NCBI GenBank assembly: GCA_032433765.1
Contig: JAVIAB010000047.1
Coordinates: forward strand, 13,348,107 to 13,412,106
DNA: 64,000 nucleotides
DNA from: Megaustenia siamemsis
Lineage: Eukaryota; Mollusca; Gastropoda; Stylommatophora; Ariophantidae
Reading direction: 5' to 3'
The notes beneath the pieces are model-generated. The model was not told the origin of the DNA. It ran no database searches and saw nothing but the letters and a program-made list of their open reading frames with translations. Below, piece after piece: positions 36,126-47,899 of this stretch. The stretch's first letter is position 1; each line of letters begins with the position of its first letter. A program made the position numbers and the translations under genes.

Positions 36126-37105
36126 GGGCGGAAATGCTGTGGACTTCCGGTTCCAAGATGGAGGAAAGAAGTTCATGTTATCTCGACCGCTGCAGGAATT
36201 GCAGTTGGGGACTGATTAATTTCGGCTCTCCAAAGCAGTTTTCTGCGTTTAAGTCAATATGATATTCCACATAACACATTTGCGCCGATGATGCGGAGTC
36301 GTGCACTGGACAATATTCCCCTTTGACAAGTCAAGTTTTGTGAATGCGACCTTCCCCGTCTAGAGTTGATATGCGTTTTACGTCAACACATTGAGTGCTG
36401 TTCAATGGCCGATTTGGGATTCTTCTACTTCTTCTACCTTTTTTAGCTCTCAGTGGAGAATAGGTCTTCATCAAACACTTTCCAAGTCGTTCTGTTTTTT
36501 GCAATTCTTTTAAGAGCATTCCATGTCTTCCCCATCATCTTCATCTCTGTTTCTATCTGTCTTCTCCAAAAGAATTCATTGGTCTTCCTCTTTGTCTTTT
36601 CCCCGGGGATTCCAAAAAAGGGCCTGTTGTGTAATACTTTCAGTTGGCTTCCGTAGTGTGTGTCCTGTCCAGCGCCATCGTCTTCGCCGTATCTCTTTAT
36701 CCACTGGTGGTTGACTGGTACATTTCCATAAATCTATGTTAGTGATTTTGTCATGCCATTTCCATCCTTTTATTCTGCCTAAGCATCCATTAATGAAAGT
36801 CTGTATCTTCGTGATTGTCAATTTTGTTGTTCTGTCATTGGAATTGTTTGACGCCAATTATTTGCATTTTACAACTCATTATATCGACTGCTCAGCCAAA
36901 TCAACCGAAGATTGCACTTTAGGGATCTTGCACTGTATTTCGTGCGCTGTTGGCAGCATTCACTAGAGTAATTTATGGGCGCAGCCATTGTTGTGTGCGC
37001 TACGTCATCATGATGGCTGATCGTATATCCCTAGACCGGCCATACGCTTGTTATGAAAGACGAAATGACGGAACTTTGTTCATGACTTTGCAGCAGCGGG
37101 GTGAC
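36126..37105 (+). repeat. Dispersed repeat R57, interrupted by LINE-E
   Basis: 36126-36419 and 36838-37105 match the reverse complement of the continuous 57160-57690 stretch. Shared blocks include TAGAGTTGATATGCGTTT, AGCCGAAATTAATC (complement) and GACCGGCC. The 57-kb copy lacks the LINE, which shows that 36420-36837 is a later insertion. The nature of the repeat is unknown; it may be a DNA transposon relic. Confidence 0.85.
36420..36837 (-). mobile_element. LINE-E C-terminal fragment
   Basis: The minus strand encodes [20 protein letters not shown], then [40 protein letters not shown] and [20 protein letters not shown], homologous to 19548-19860. It is inserted in repeat R57. A 5' truncation at about 36837 is followed by the resumed R57 sequence. 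Confidence 0.9.
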
Positions 37106-37720
37106 TCCCAAAGTTTCGTGTTAGTCAGGAGGGATGTTGTCTAGATTGAAGAGAGCTACTGTGAGATAGAGGGTAGACATGTGAACTGGTTTATAATTTA
37201 ACAAATTCACATTGCAGGGAGATCTTATGGTCTGTTGTTTGATGTGTGACGGGGATAATCCGACGTCTAACTGTGTTTTATATGTTTGGATTTGGAGTAA
37301 AAAATAATGTCCTAACATCATCAAGCGCTGTACAATAAAAAAAAAAATATGACGATCATCATTTTCAGGAGGAAGTGAACTTCCGGTCAATATGGTGTAT
37401 AGGCGGCAGGAATCATCAAAGGCTATGTCTGAAAAGTATTCCTTGTTGCAGCTTCCTCATATTCCAAGCCCGGCTTGCTGCAGGAGCTACTGAGTTAAGT
37501 GCTCTGTGCACACCGTAAGCTGTGCGTTTAATCCGTTTTAATCGTGTTTCAATATTCCGATTGTTTACGATGAATGATGATATCGTATGACAGGGAACAG
37601 ACGGCGGTTCACTTTCTGTGCGGTTTTGCCTTATGTCTTTTGGCGTGTGCTGAGACTGCTATGAGGGGACTACAGCTACCTTTCTTTGTTTGAGAGATGA
37701 GATAGTAATTCGGATGATTC
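37106..37720. other. Unique stretch
   Basis: No ORF or motif I can name. A poly-A run at 37338-37348 and CTTCCGGTCAATATGG at 37380-37396 are the only features noted. Confidence 0.4.
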
Positions 37721-37905
37721 CACTGGCACGGGCGGTTGAGCAATTATGGATTTTAATTCGCTTGCGGTGATCACGGGGCCTTCCATAACCAATTCAGAAG
37801 AGGTTCAGTAGGTTCCGGATAGTCCCGGCTCTCCGAACCTGGCGCAAGTCATCAGCTATGAGTCGTTGGCAGCTTTCAGCTCTGTTGCTGTCGCCTCTAA
37901 GATGT
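37721..37905 (+). repeat. Dispersed repeat R58, copy 1
   Basis: CATCAGCTATGAGTCGTTGG followed by CAGCTTTCAGCTCTGTTG (37850-37890) is shared with 58765-58805, preceded in both by a tract with GGTTCnGGnT and CCGGCTCTCC-like words. The boundaries are uncertain. Confidence 0.5.
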
Positions 37906-37934
37906 CGTTTCCGTACCCAACTCTAGAACTCTAG

Positions 37935-38240
37935 AAGTTGGGATAACCACTCGACTGGGCTACCGACGTTCGGACAACCCGTGTCCGATTCCCGCTGGAA
38001 GCAGTGAGAATTGTACTCGTGAATGGAAAAAAAAAAATACCCCCACGGTCGACCCATCTACTGGCAGAAATGCGTACCAGGGAAGTACTCTGGGAAGGTG
38101 AGGAATGCCGTCTGCCATCGTCAGTTTCGATGCTTGAAGCGACACTGTCCAGAAGCCTCCGACCGCTTCTGGTTAGGCGGCCGAGCACATGTGGGTGAAA
38201 ACTCGCGTGCTAAGACATTGATTCAAGTTTCGTATTTTAC
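37935..38240 (+). mobile_element. Possible tRNA-SINE remnant
   Basis: GGATAACCACTCGACTGGGC followed by GTGTCCGATTCCCGCTGG (37937-37998) has a tRNA-like layout (box A-like, then box B-like). A short A run and a body without a partner in the window follow. Tentative. Confidence 0.35.
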
Positions 38241-38289
38241 CTTTTAGTGTGTAAACTACCACAGCTAGTCCAGTTCTCAGAAAGTTACT

Positions 38290-38585
38290 TGATTAGGTAA
38301 GTAAAGTAAGAGAAGGTTCTCTCCCCTGACTTGCAAGGTGTATGGGGAATACAAGGTTAGTGACCATATTCATGCATGGTCACACCGCATTTTTTTCAGT
38401 AATGCAGCCGGTATCATGTCTGACCGCCTTTACTTCCCATAAAAATGCCCGGTACCCATTTGTAAAAGGCTGGGTTAACCCCGGAGCTTTGTTAATCCGA
38501 AAAAAATAATCCATCACTTCTGGTAATTGAACCCGGACTCTCCGAATGAGAAAACGAGCACACTAATCCGCCATAAACACACAAC
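38290..38585 (-). mobile_element. SINE family A body with a different tRNA head
   Basis: The minus strand begins with TTATGGCGGATTAGTGTGCT (38560-38579) and GGGTTCAATTACC (about 38540), then the body with GGTACC (38450) and a tail with GTATGGGGAATACAAGGTTA (+ strand reading). Body and tail follow family A order, but the head is a different tRNA-like sequence. Confidence 0.7.
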
Positions 38586-39400
38586 TAGAGTTGCTCAAGA
38601 AATAGAATTCGTTCTAATCTTTATTGGTTGATTTGGGAGTCAGTCAAAGTGAAAAGTTGTTCACGATCTCTCTACAATCATCTCCCACTTTTGTGCTCCA
38701 TTTTCTGAGCTTGTTTCGATGTTTTCCCCTGTCCAGTCTTAATGCCATCAATTAATTGCCTCCCCTGTCTACCATTGCGTCATCCTCGAGTCTCTGTTCT
38801 CTTCTATCAGATGGTTTTCGTCACGCCGTTAGATCTTATGACATGCACGTACTAGAATTGTCTTTGCCTTACTAATTTAACAAACACTTGACGTTGTCTT
38901 GTGTTGTTGGTACTGATTGGACAAACTTTGTCGTGTGATATCATTTCTCTGTTTGAAATTAAGCGTTTATCCAGTAACACTTCATTCTCATAGCTTCTGT
39001 TCTTCTCTCTATTCTGAAATTATTCTCGATAATTTTATAGTCATACAAGAATTATGATATTTCCAGGGTGTAATATTCTAATCTTGTATTTGTTGATTAA
39101 CAGATCTCGTCAAATTCCTTTCAGTCTTGATACCACTTTTGTTGAGTGAGCTATTCTTGTATTGATTTTGATGTCAAACTAATTCTTAATGATGATCGAT
39201 CGTAGTAGATTGGTGAGCAATTTCTAAAATGTTGAACTTGAAGACTAATCTAATTTTTTATGGTACATTCCGATACAGGACGTTACTAATTAAAGCCATT
39301 TATATATCTGACTACCTTGTTACGTATTATCAAATATAAGTCTAACGCACAGACCATAAGGCTGTGTTGTTATTGATGCAAAACATAACAGCGATAATAG
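38586..39400. other. AT-rich unique stretch, no gene recognised
   Basis: About 0.8 kb with no ORF over 60 codons, no array and no recognised element. Confidence 0.5.
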
Positions 39401-39404
39401 CATG

Positions 39405-39705
39405 AGTTTTCCCAAAATATTTGTCTGGTAATAAAGAAAACGAAAAAAGGGAGCTCTTAAAAAGCGTCGGAAAGAGGCAGTCAACATTTTTCGGGCACAT
39501 CATGAGAAGAGGAAAGTTGGAATACTTGGTTACAACTGGCAAAATAAAAGGAAAGAGAGATCGCGGACGACAAAGAGAGAAAATACTGGATAGCTTCGTG
39601 TCATGGCATGGAAAACAGTCAACAACAGAACTGATACAATGCACTGTAGATAGAAGATTGTGGAGGGACATGATCACCTACGCCTACCGGTATGGCACAT
39701 GATGA
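39405..39705 (+). mobile_element. LINE-A' C-terminal fragment
   Basis: An open frame from 39421 carries STFFGHIMRRGKLEYLVTTG, then KIKGKRDRGRQREKILDSFV and RRLWRDMITYAYRYGT. The same subfamily occurs at 9682-9860. The tail GATGATTATGA starts at 39701. Confidence 0.92.
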
Positions 39706-39769
39706 TTATGAATAAACAAAGCAAAACAAAACAACAACAACAACAACTAGAAGATCCGACTTGTTCAGT

Positions 39770-39915
39770 GCAGTTGAGATGTTCCGATCTGTGTTTTTAT
39801 TTAATCCCCGATAAATAAAAAATAACAAAACATTTTGACCCTACCGGGATTCGATCCCTCGTTCTCCTGGCGTGGAACCAGCTGCGCTATCGATTCTGCC
39901 ACCCGTTCGTTAATG
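39770..39915 (-). mobile_element. tRNA-derived SINE, type C
   Basis: The minus strand reads GGGTGGCAGAATCGATAGCG (head, 39884-39903), then GGGATCGAATCCCGG (39847-39861). The body has TTTTATTTAATCCCCGATAA (+ strand) in common with 20745-20790. Confidence 0.72.
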
Positions 39916-39984
39916 TGTGGTTGGGGTCTTCTTCTTCTTTCCTTCCCCATTTTCCTTTCAGGGACGTGACGGGGGAGGGTGGGA

Positions 39985-41600
39985 GTGCATTCCTTAATGT
40001 GTGGTGAGAGTGCATTCCTAAATGTGTGGTGGGAGTGCATTCCTAAATGTGTGGTGGGAGTGCATTCCTTAATGTGTTGTGGGAGTGCATTCCTTAATGT
40101 GTTGTGAGAGTATTTTCCTTAATGTGTGGTGAGAGTGCTTTCCTTAATGTGCGGTGAGAGTGCATTTCTTATTTTGTGGTTAGAGTGCTTTCCTTATTGT
40201 GTGATGAGAGTGATTTCCGTGGTGTGTGGTTTGTGAGCTTTCCTTATTGTGTGGTGGAAGTGTTTTTGTTTATGTGTGGTAGGAATGTTTTCGTTAGTGT
40301 GTGGAGGGGGGAGTGTTTTCGTTAGTGTGTGGCGGGAGTGTTTTCGTTAAAATGCGGTATGAGTGTTTTCGTTAGTGTGTGGCGGGAGTGTTTTCGTTAG
40401 TGTATGGTGGTAGTGTTTTCGTTAGTGTGTGTGTTGTGGGGGGGATGTTTTCGTTAAAGTGTGGTAGGAGTTTTTACGTTAGTATGGTGGGAGTGTTTTC
40501 GTTTGTGTGTGCTGGGAGTGTTTTCGTTAGTGTGGTGGGAGTGTTTTCGTTAGTGTGTGGTGGGAGTGTTTTCGTTAGTGTATAGAGGTAGTGTTTTCGT
40601 TACTGTGTGGTGAAAGTGTTTTCGTTACTGTGTGGTGAGAGTGTTTTCGTTAGTGTGTCGTGGGAGAGTTTTCGTTAGTGTGTGGTGGAAGTGTTTTCGT
40701 TTCTGTGTTGCCGGAGAATTCTCGTTATTTTGTGGTGGGAGAGTTTTTGTTAGTGTGAGGTGTGTGTTTTCTCGTTAATGTGTGAAATGAGTGCTTTCTT
40801 TAGTGTGTGGTGGGAGTGTTTTTGTTAGTGAATGGAGGATGTGTTTTTTTGCTAGTGTGTGGCCTAGTGTTGTCGTTAGTGTGTGGAATATGTGTTTTCG
40901 ATAGTGTGTGATGGGAGTGTTTTCGTTAGTGTGTGGTGTGAGTGCTTCGTTAGTGTGTGGCGGGCGTGTTTTCGTTAGTTTGTAGCAGGAGTGTTTTCGT
41001 TTGTTTGTGCAGAAAGCGTTTTCGTTAGTGTGTGGCAAAAGTGTTTTAGTTAGTGTATGACGGGTTTTTTTTCGTTAGTGTGTGGCAGGAGTGCTTTCGT
41101 TAGTGTGTAGCAGGAATGTTTTTGTTAGTGTATAACTGGAGTGTTTTCATTAGTGTGTGGCAGGAGTGTTTTCGTCAGTCTGTGGCAGGAGTGTTTTCGT
41201 TAGTGTGTAGCACCAGTGTTTTCATTAGTGTGTGGATGAAATGTTTTTGTTAGTGTGTGGCTGGAGTGTTTTCGTTAGTGTGTGGTGGGAGCGTTTTCGT
41301 TAGCATGCTGGGGGAGTGTTTTCGTTAGTGTGTGGTGGGAGTGTTTTCGTTAAAGTGTGGCAGGAGTGTTTTCGTCAGTGTGTGGTGGCAGGAGTGTTTT
41401 CGTTTGTGTGTGGCACATGTGTTTTCGTTAGTATATGGAGGACGTGTTTTCTTTAGTGTGTATTGGGAGTATTTTCGTTAATGTGTGGCATGAGTGTTCT
41501 CGCTTTTGTGTAGCAGGAGTGTTTTCGTTAGTATAAGACGGAAGTCTTTTTCTCTATCCTTAGTGTGTGGTCTGAGTGTCTTCGTTAGTGTGTTAAACTA
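39985..41600. repeat. 27-bp minisatellite, about 60 copies
   Basis: The unit is GTGTGTGGTGGGAGTGTTTT followed by CGTTAGT. The left edge uses GTGCATTCCTTAAT in place of GTTTTCGTTAGT. Units are diverged, with many GGC/GGT and single-base changes. The 27-bp period keeps some frames open; these are artefacts. Confidence 0.96.
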
Positions 41601-41603
41601 TAC

Positions 41604-41757
41604 TGAACTAAACTGTTTGTGAACTGAACTGAACTGAACTGACCTGACCTGAATTGAACTGAACTGAACTGAACTGAACTAAACTAAATTAAACTAATCT
41701 AAACTAAACTAAACTAAACTTAACTAAACTAAACTTAACTAAACCAAACTAAACCAA
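41604..41757. repeat. Pentamer array (AACTG/AACTA)n
   Basis: TGAACTGAACTGAACTGAAC grades into AAACTAAACTAAACTAAAC. About 30 units. Confidence 0.96.
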
Positions 41758-42165
41758 GTATGAAAGCGGGCGGAAGATTTGTGCCCAGCTCTCTTGGGAT
41801 AAAATATTCACAAATCCTTCCAACCCTTATCCTATTTCCACTTCTACAGACTGATATTGTTGCCAAAGATGAAATAAATCGCCGCAACTGATTGGTTAAG
41901 AAGAATGCTATCATCATCCCATACGCTGTCCTTGTTTATAGTACTTCCCAAATTATGCTGTCTACTTCCTACCCTGCCCTGCTCTTTTCTCTTCACATCT
42001 CGGGTTAAAATCTTCCAACCTGATACTGATGATGTTTGGTAAATGCTCGGAGGAATTTCGTCATGTTCATCATTAACTGTTATGTAGGCCTGCAATCTCT
42101 GTTTACACTAATCGGAGTAACCGGTTCCTGGTTGCTGTTCTTGAACTGAAAATTGCATTGAACTT
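41758..42165. other. Unique spacer
   Basis: No gene is recognised. It starts at the end of the pentamer array and ends at the CA-rich array. Confidence 0.45.
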
Positions 42166-42169
42166 TACC

Positions 42170-42745
42170 TAAAACACACACTCACACTGACACACTCTCA
42201 CACAGACACACTCACACACACAAACTCACACACACACTCACACACACCAAACACTCGCACACAGACACACTCTCTCACACACACCACACACTCTCACACA
42301 CACACACCACACACACCACACACTCTCACACAGACACACTCTCTCACACACACACACCACACACTCTCACACAGACACACTCTCTCACACACACACCACA
42401 CACTCTCACACACACACACACCACACACTATCACACACACAAACTCACACACACACTCACACATACCACACACTCGCACACATACACTCACACACACACC
42501 ACACACTCTCACGCAGACACACTCTCTCACACACACACCACACACTCTCACACAGACACACTCTCTCACACAAACTCACACACACACTCACACATACCAC
42601 ACACTCGCACACATACTCACACACACACACACCACACACTCTCACACAGACACACTCTCTCACACACACCACACACTCTCACACAGACACACTCTCTCAC
42701 ACACACACCACACACTCTCACACAGACACACTCTCTCTCACACAA
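42170..42745. repeat. CA-rich array (ACACTCTCACACAGACACAC)
   Basis: Units of CACACTCTCACACAGACACA and CTCTCTCACACACACACCAC recur with a roughly 45-55-bp higher-order period. Minus frames reading VCVRECVCVRV are artefacts. Confidence 0.96.
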
Positions 42746-42954
42746 TACAAACTAGCAGTTTCATCATTTATATTTCTACGTTAACAATTATAGACCATTA
42801 AGACCGAATCTATTTCTGTTCTGTATTCAGAGATTGCAGTTATGAGATACGCATGTTATAACTGTTTGATAATTGTACTGGTCTTGATGTTTTTGCCTCA
42901 CCGTGGCGTTAGTTCCCGTTTTGGAAAGTTCAAAATAAACGGTGATATTTAATG

Positions 42955-43155
42955 GAAATGTGTTGTTATCATCCAGTGGTGTTTCCACATTATCGGCTTG
43001 TCATCGTGGGGAGCAGTTTTACGCCGTGTCTTGCATGCACTTTGTCTTTGGTTCACCAGTCCACTTTTGATGTTATCACCCCACTTTAGTCTTGGTATAC
43101 CTCTGCCTCGTCTACCTTGTATCTTCCCTTCAAAGATAACATTCAGTATGGTAAT
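42955..43155 (-). mobile_element. LINE-B-related C-terminal fragment
   Basis: The minus strand encodes NVIFEGKIQGRRGRGIPRLK, then WGDNIKSGLVNQ. The LINE-B copy at 50590-50680 has ILEGKIQGKRGRGKPRLTW in the same place. It is a separate, more diverged copy, just 3' (on the + map, left) of the longer LINE-B element. Confidence 0.82.
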
Positions 43156-43159
43156 GTTC

Positions 43160-44095
43160 ATCATCATCAAAATCATCATTGAGTGTCGTCTCCGCATCGA
43201 AGGTTGGCTACCATGGAGCGCCATTCCATTCTGACTCTTCCTTTGATGGTGCAGATTGTCATAGGTTGACTTGTCCATCTTTTGATGTTACTCGTTCATG
43301 TTAGTCTTGGTCTGCCTCTGCCTCTTTTACCTTGTATTTTCCCTTCCAACATTACTTTTATTAGGCTGTTGTGTCTTTTAACATGCCCCCCAAAAATTTC
43401 ATTTGTCTTGTTCTAATTGTGTTTAGTAGTTCTCTTTTCATTTTTAGTTGTTTTAAAACTTCATTGTTTGTTTTCTTTTCCTTCCATCCAATTCTACCTA
43501 TTCTTCTATAGATCCACATTTCAAATGCTTCAATTTTATGTTCTGTTTTCTTGTCTAATGTCCATATTTCTGCACCATACAGGAATATTGAGAAGATGTA
43601 ACATTTTGCTATTCTTAGCTTTAGCCCTGGTATTATTTATTTTGATGTTAGTATGTTCTTCATGACATTAAAATTACTTTTTGCTATTCCTATTCTTTGG
43701 TTTATTTCAGTTGTACATTTTCCATCACTGGTTATAGTATGTCCAAGATAGTTGTAGTTCTGAACTGTCTCCAAGTCTATTCCTTCAATTTTGATATCCA
43801 CTTTGTAGGTTTTGAGTATTATCTTTGTTTATTATCATAGTTTTAGTCTTTTTGATATTCATATCTAGTCCATATATTTTGCTTTTTATGTTTATTACAT
43901 TAAGTAATTGTTGTAGATCTTTAGGATTTTCTGCTAGTAGTACAGTATCATCAGCATATCTTAGGTTATTGATTATCTTTCCATTAATGTTTAGGCATGG
44001 CATCTCTGTTATATTTTTAAAGATTTGCTCAGTGTATAGATTGAACAAGCTTGGTGATAGGATGCACCCCAGTCTTACTCCTCTTTTTTATATCA
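43160..44095 (-). mobile_element. LINE-B, reverse transcriptase to 3' tail
   Basis: On the minus strand from 44095: LGCILSPSLFNLYTEQIF (motif B), then IINNLRYADDTVLLAENP (catalytic YADD at about 43962-43973). It continues with SKIYGLDMNIKKTKTMIINK, a YLGHTI-like segment near 43740 and the WIYRR block near 43510. The 3' end is the GAATGGCGCTCCATGGTAGC motif (43200-43225), followed by a short GAT/ATG tail at 43160-43178. Small frameshifts are present. Confidence 0.9.
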
Positions 44096-44344
44096 ATGAG
44101 TGTAGAGTTCTCATTGTTATATTTTATTATTGCTGTTTGCTCCCAGTACAAATTACATATTAGTCGTATGTCTGTGTCGTCCAGATTTATATCTTAGATA
44201 AAATTTAGAGATAAATTTTAGAGATGAAATTTAGAGAATATTTTATCCCAAGTTAATGTTCACATGTCCCAAAAGGCTAAGTTGTCTTTTTTAAAATTGT
44301 TTTTTTCTTTCATTCTCATTTGGCTCAGAATTAATACTGTTTAA

Positions 44345-44912
44345 TCTTCTTCTATCCTTCCTCATTTGCCTTTCAGCGTCGAGGGGAGATATAATTTGCG
44401 GTCTTTTGCTCTTCTGTTCGCACTGCTGCCGTTATGTTTCCTAGTGTTTCTAATATTCTATCAATCCATCTTTTTCGTGGTTGGCCTTTGGGTCTGGTTT
44501 TCTCGCAACGTTTATTGAAAGCTTGCTGTGTTGTATTTTGATCTTTCTGTCTTATCACGTGACCAAACAATTGTATCTGTTGTTTCTTTATGTATTCTAT
44601 GGCGGGAATTATTCCTATTTTTTTCCTCAGTTCTTCATTACTAATCTTATCTCTTAGGCTGTTTCCTGTCAACTCATTAACTGTCGTCTCTCATTTCATC
44701 TCGGTATTGGTTATTTTTCTTATTGTTCTTGCATCTACGGTCCAGGTCTGGCAATGGGAGCACATCTTTTTGATGAGATATTCATAATTTATGTTTCGTT
44801 GATGTTGATTTCTATGTTGTATTGAGTGCATGTTTAATGTATATGGCAAAATATATTCATCCAGGATGTCTTCATTGCTCCTTTGAGCTGTCCTCGGCTC
44901 TCTCAACAATAT
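44345..44912 (-). mobile_element. LINE-C C-terminal fragment
   Basis: The minus strand encodes TGNSLRDKISNEELRKKIGI, EYIKKQQIQLFGHVIRQKDQ, PKGQPRKRWIDRILETLGNI and KTANYISPRR (stop at 44373), preceded by an upstream frame (44691-44909). A related + strand copy lies at 48263-48595, and a short piece at 60578-60655. Confidence 0.88.
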
Positions 44913-44974
44913 TCTGTTGTGTCACATTTAAGTTTCCCTTTTGTTTTCTTGTTTGCTCATTAATTGCCAAAGAG

Positions 44975-45295
44975 ATGGTCAAGACGCCAGTCAGCAACTG
45001 GGCTGAGAGAGGTCAGTGAATCATAGCTGGCTGTGTACGACATGATTGACGACGAACAACAGATCTGATCAAGATTCTGCTCCACTTCCCAGTGGTGTTC
45101 CTGGAAAAAAAGATCTACTAATTTGGCCAAGCGAGTCGCGATCGGAGATGGAAGGCAACCTGGTATTCAGTGCTTTGCTGAAGTCGGATATGCTTGGCTG
45201 GAATGTAAAAATATCACAGTTATGCTACAAACCACAGCATAAAGCATCTATGCCAAATTAATTTTCTTTTAAGGACGGACGATGATGAGGAGTGG
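44975..45295 (+). repeat. Dispersed repeat R45, copy 1
   Basis: GTCAGCAACTGGGCTGAGAG, GATCAAGATTCTGCTCCA, TGGAAGGCAACCTGGT and a final GGACGATGATGAG run parallel to 46200-46500. The open frame here (71 codons) and the one in copy 2 do not share a conserved protein, so it looks non-coding. Confidence 0.75.
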
Positions 45296-45299
45296 TCGT

Positions 45300-45890
45300 C
45301 AGATGAACACAGAACTAGGACCCGGACCCTTCCGATTAGGAGGCGTGTACCCTTATCAAATGTATTGATTATTTAAACTGCATTTAATCATATTGCGCAG
45401 GGGGGGTAAAAAAACTTTTAAAAAGTGTCTACTATTTTCTTCTAAATTCGACGTGGAGAGGAAACGAAGACGGATTTAACTCTCGGCTATATCATTTCTC
45501 TTTAAAGTACAATTAATGTTGACGTTCACATTTTGTGATTACAGGAAGTTTTGTGACGTGATTTTCCTGGAAACCATGGGACAAAACACTGGAGTAATTA
45601 TCTATAATAACACGTAATATTGAGAATAATGTCTGGAGTAACTGCCCCTGGGCGCTAAATATAATCGACAGGGAAAATATCAGCATTTGTCTGTGTCATG
45701 CCCGGTGTTATCAGTGTTTCTGACTCGACAAAATGTGTTGTCAATATTGTAACTATCGCCCTGGGGGCCTCCATGTGTTGGGGCACTGCGGCCCTGTGAG
45801 AAGTTTTGAAAAACTTTTCATTTATTTCTTATTTTTTTATGAAATGTATTTTTTAAAAGTCAGTTTTTAAGTTATCTAAGATGGAAATAG
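45300..45890. other. Unique stretch, no gene recognised
   Basis: No array, element end or conserved frame is seen. Confidence 0.45.
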
Positions 45891-46135
45891 GGTTTCACCC
45901 AATAGTGACACTGTGACCTTTCAGACATGTCGTAAGAGGCGACTAAGGAGGTTGATCGATGGCTTGACAAGCTGTCATTGTAAAAAGTATTGTTATGGAA
46001 ACAGCGCTATAGATTTTAGAAGCAGTGATCTCTGCAATATGTGCCACTTTGGCACGCAAGGTTTCTGTTTTTAAGATTGTGGTTCTGCCCTATGTGCCGT
46101 CTTCGGCTCGAAAGGACAATAGATAGATAGATAGA
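45891..46135 (+). mobile_element. Retroelement 3' end with GATA tail
   Basis: A short frame, EATKEVDRWLDKLSL, stops near 45985. The 3' UTR then ends with GCCGTCTTCGGCTCGAAAGG (46099-46118) and ACAATAGATAGATAGATAG. The same terminus is seen at 5440-5470 and 18040-18064. Confidence 0.6.
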
Positions 46136-46194
46136 TAGAAGATGGAAAGAGTCAAAACGAACTTTTAAGATCTTATATGTTTAATAGGGGATCA

Positions 46195-46500
46195 AGACAC
46201 CCATCCAGCGACTCGGTTAAAAGTGCGGTCAGCGACTCAGAGCTGACTGCATATGTCATGATCGGCGAACAACAGCTGATCAAGATCCTGCTCCATCCTG
46301 CCGCGGTACTTCTGGAAACAAACAATCCTGTCTGGACGAGTCAGCAGGGATCGAAAAGGGAAGGCAAATCGGTCATGAATGATACCGTGCTGGAGCCGGA
46401 TGTGTTGTGCCAAAAGGCGCAAATAAATCACAACGCAACGATGCTTCGCCTACTTAACGTCCTTTAACGACGGTGACGAAGATGGCTATCGATAATTTTA
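46195..46500 (+). repeat. Dispersed repeat R45, copy 2
   Basis: Parallel to 44975-45295 in the same orientation, with CAGCGACTCAGAGCTGACTG, GATCAAGATCCTGCTCCATC and GGTGACGAAGATGG at the end. A frame of 96 codons is open through it. Whether it ever coded for protein is unclear. Confidence 0.7.
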
Positions 46501-46800
46501 GTAGCCACCGGGAGAACGCTAGAAGGAATGGTAAAAAATATTTGATAAATTGACATCGATAAATTCAGTCTCAGTTATCACGTTTGTTATTTCCGTTTGT
46601 CAATAAATTCTATGAGCTAAAACTAACAGCGGTCTGCCCCCAGACTTGTATGGCACCACTAATTGAGCAATTATATCAATCTGACTTGTTTATCTCTAGT
46701 TTGTCACATTCAATAACACCAGTAATTGCTTGAAGTTGATTGCTTGTCCCCAGTTTTATAATTTGAAGTTGCTTGCCTCTATTCGGCATATATATCATCA
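46501..46800. other. Unique spacer
   Basis: AT-rich sequence without recognised features. Confidence 0.45.
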
Positions 46801-46807
46801 TTATCAA

Positions 46808-47066
46808 GTGTGGTGTCCGGTTAGCGCAATCGATAGGCGGTTGGCTTACCACGGCAACAGCCGGGGTTCGTACCCTGGCGAGGACACCTGGGTTTTACTA
46901 ATTCCCTAAAAATTAGTACCTCTGAAGTCGGAGTAAATCTGCCTGCATGGCGAGGGGCATCCTGTAATGGGATAAAACAGACTTTACACGCAAAATTCAG
47001 TCCCACAAAATTGAGTGGGTGGGACTTCGTCAGAGGTCAAAGCTGACGAAAGCGAACGAACGAACG
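46808..47066 (+). mobile_element. SINE family B body with its own tRNA head
   Basis: The head GTGTCCGGTTAGCGCAATCG (46811-46830, box A) and GGGGTTCGTACCCTGG (46863-46878, box B) have tRNA layout. The body has ACCTCTGAAGTCGGAGTAAA (46918-46937) and the end GGGACTTCGTCAGAGGTCAA (47022-47041), then a short (AACG)n tail. The core and end match 35510-35640 and 60115-60245. Confidence 0.85.
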
Positions 47067-47072
47067 ATCATT

Positions 47073-47460
47073 ATCAAGTACCGGGCCTGCTGGCGTAGGT
47101 GATCATGTCTCTCCACAACTTTCGATCTCGACAGTTATTTATCATTTCTGTTGTTGACCTTCTGCTAAGCCATTCTCTTAAGCTGTCTGGTATCTTTTCT
47201 CTTTGCTTTCCTCTATCTCTTCGCCCCTCTATTTTCCCAGTTATTACAATATATTCCAGCTGTTCTCTTCTCATTGCATGGCCAAAAATATAATAATTTT
47301 TAATTCTTAATATTGGAAATTAGCTCTCTTTTTGCTCTTTCAAAATGTTTTCATTACTCTTCTTAGCTGTCCATGGTATTCTCAACATGCTTCTGTAAAA
47401 CCACATTTCTACAGACTCCAGTGATTTTCTTGTCTGTTGTTCTATTGCCCTTTTGCTGTG
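47073..47460 (-). mobile_element. LINE-A C-terminal fragment
   Basis: On the minus strand: a degenerate MWFYRS-like start (47405), then MRREQLEYIVITGKIEGRRD, RGKQREKIPDSLREW and DMITYASRPGT. A short GAT-like tail lies at 47068-47075. It is joined at 47465 to a SINE family A copy. Confidence 0.92.
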
Positions 47461-47469
47461 GCATATATA

Positions 47470-47733
47470 GTAAAAAGTAAATTACCCCCGTCACGCGAAT
47501 TGGTGTATAGGGAATATGGTGTTAGTGACCATAAATTTTACAGACCTTCAGCACATGATTTTTGTGGTAATGTGGTCGGTATTACGCCCGTGCTGCTTTA
47601 CGTTCCCTGAAAAAAAAAAAAAATCCGGTACCCACTAAAGGCTGGGTGTATCGGAAGCCGTCGATTGGAATCGAACCCTACCTCTTGTCCTTTGTATTCC
47701 AGTTCACTAACCACTGAGCTATCGCGGCTCCCT
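47470..47733 (-). mobile_element. SINE family A, full copy
   Basis: The minus strand has the head GAGCCGCGATAGCTCAGTGG (47711-47730) and box B at about 47668-47680, the body with GGTACC (47627) and the tail CGCCAATTCGCGTGACGGGG-like (47485-47505). Confidence 0.93.
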
Positions 47734-47899
47734 TTGGCGTATACAACGGAGTAATAACGTAAATGTGGAAGCCTCTCTCCGACTTGACTCATTCACAATA
47801 ACCAAGAAGTGTTGTGGCGAACAAGCGAATAATTTGCAGTGCTGCGGTAAATCTGGCAGCAAGAAGCCAGTAGTGGGGTGTATCATACACTCCTACAAG

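Noticed and set aside
46177..46467. A 96-codon host gene
   Set aside because: It lies in repeat R45, whose other copy does not preserve the frame; no start context or splice structure supports it.
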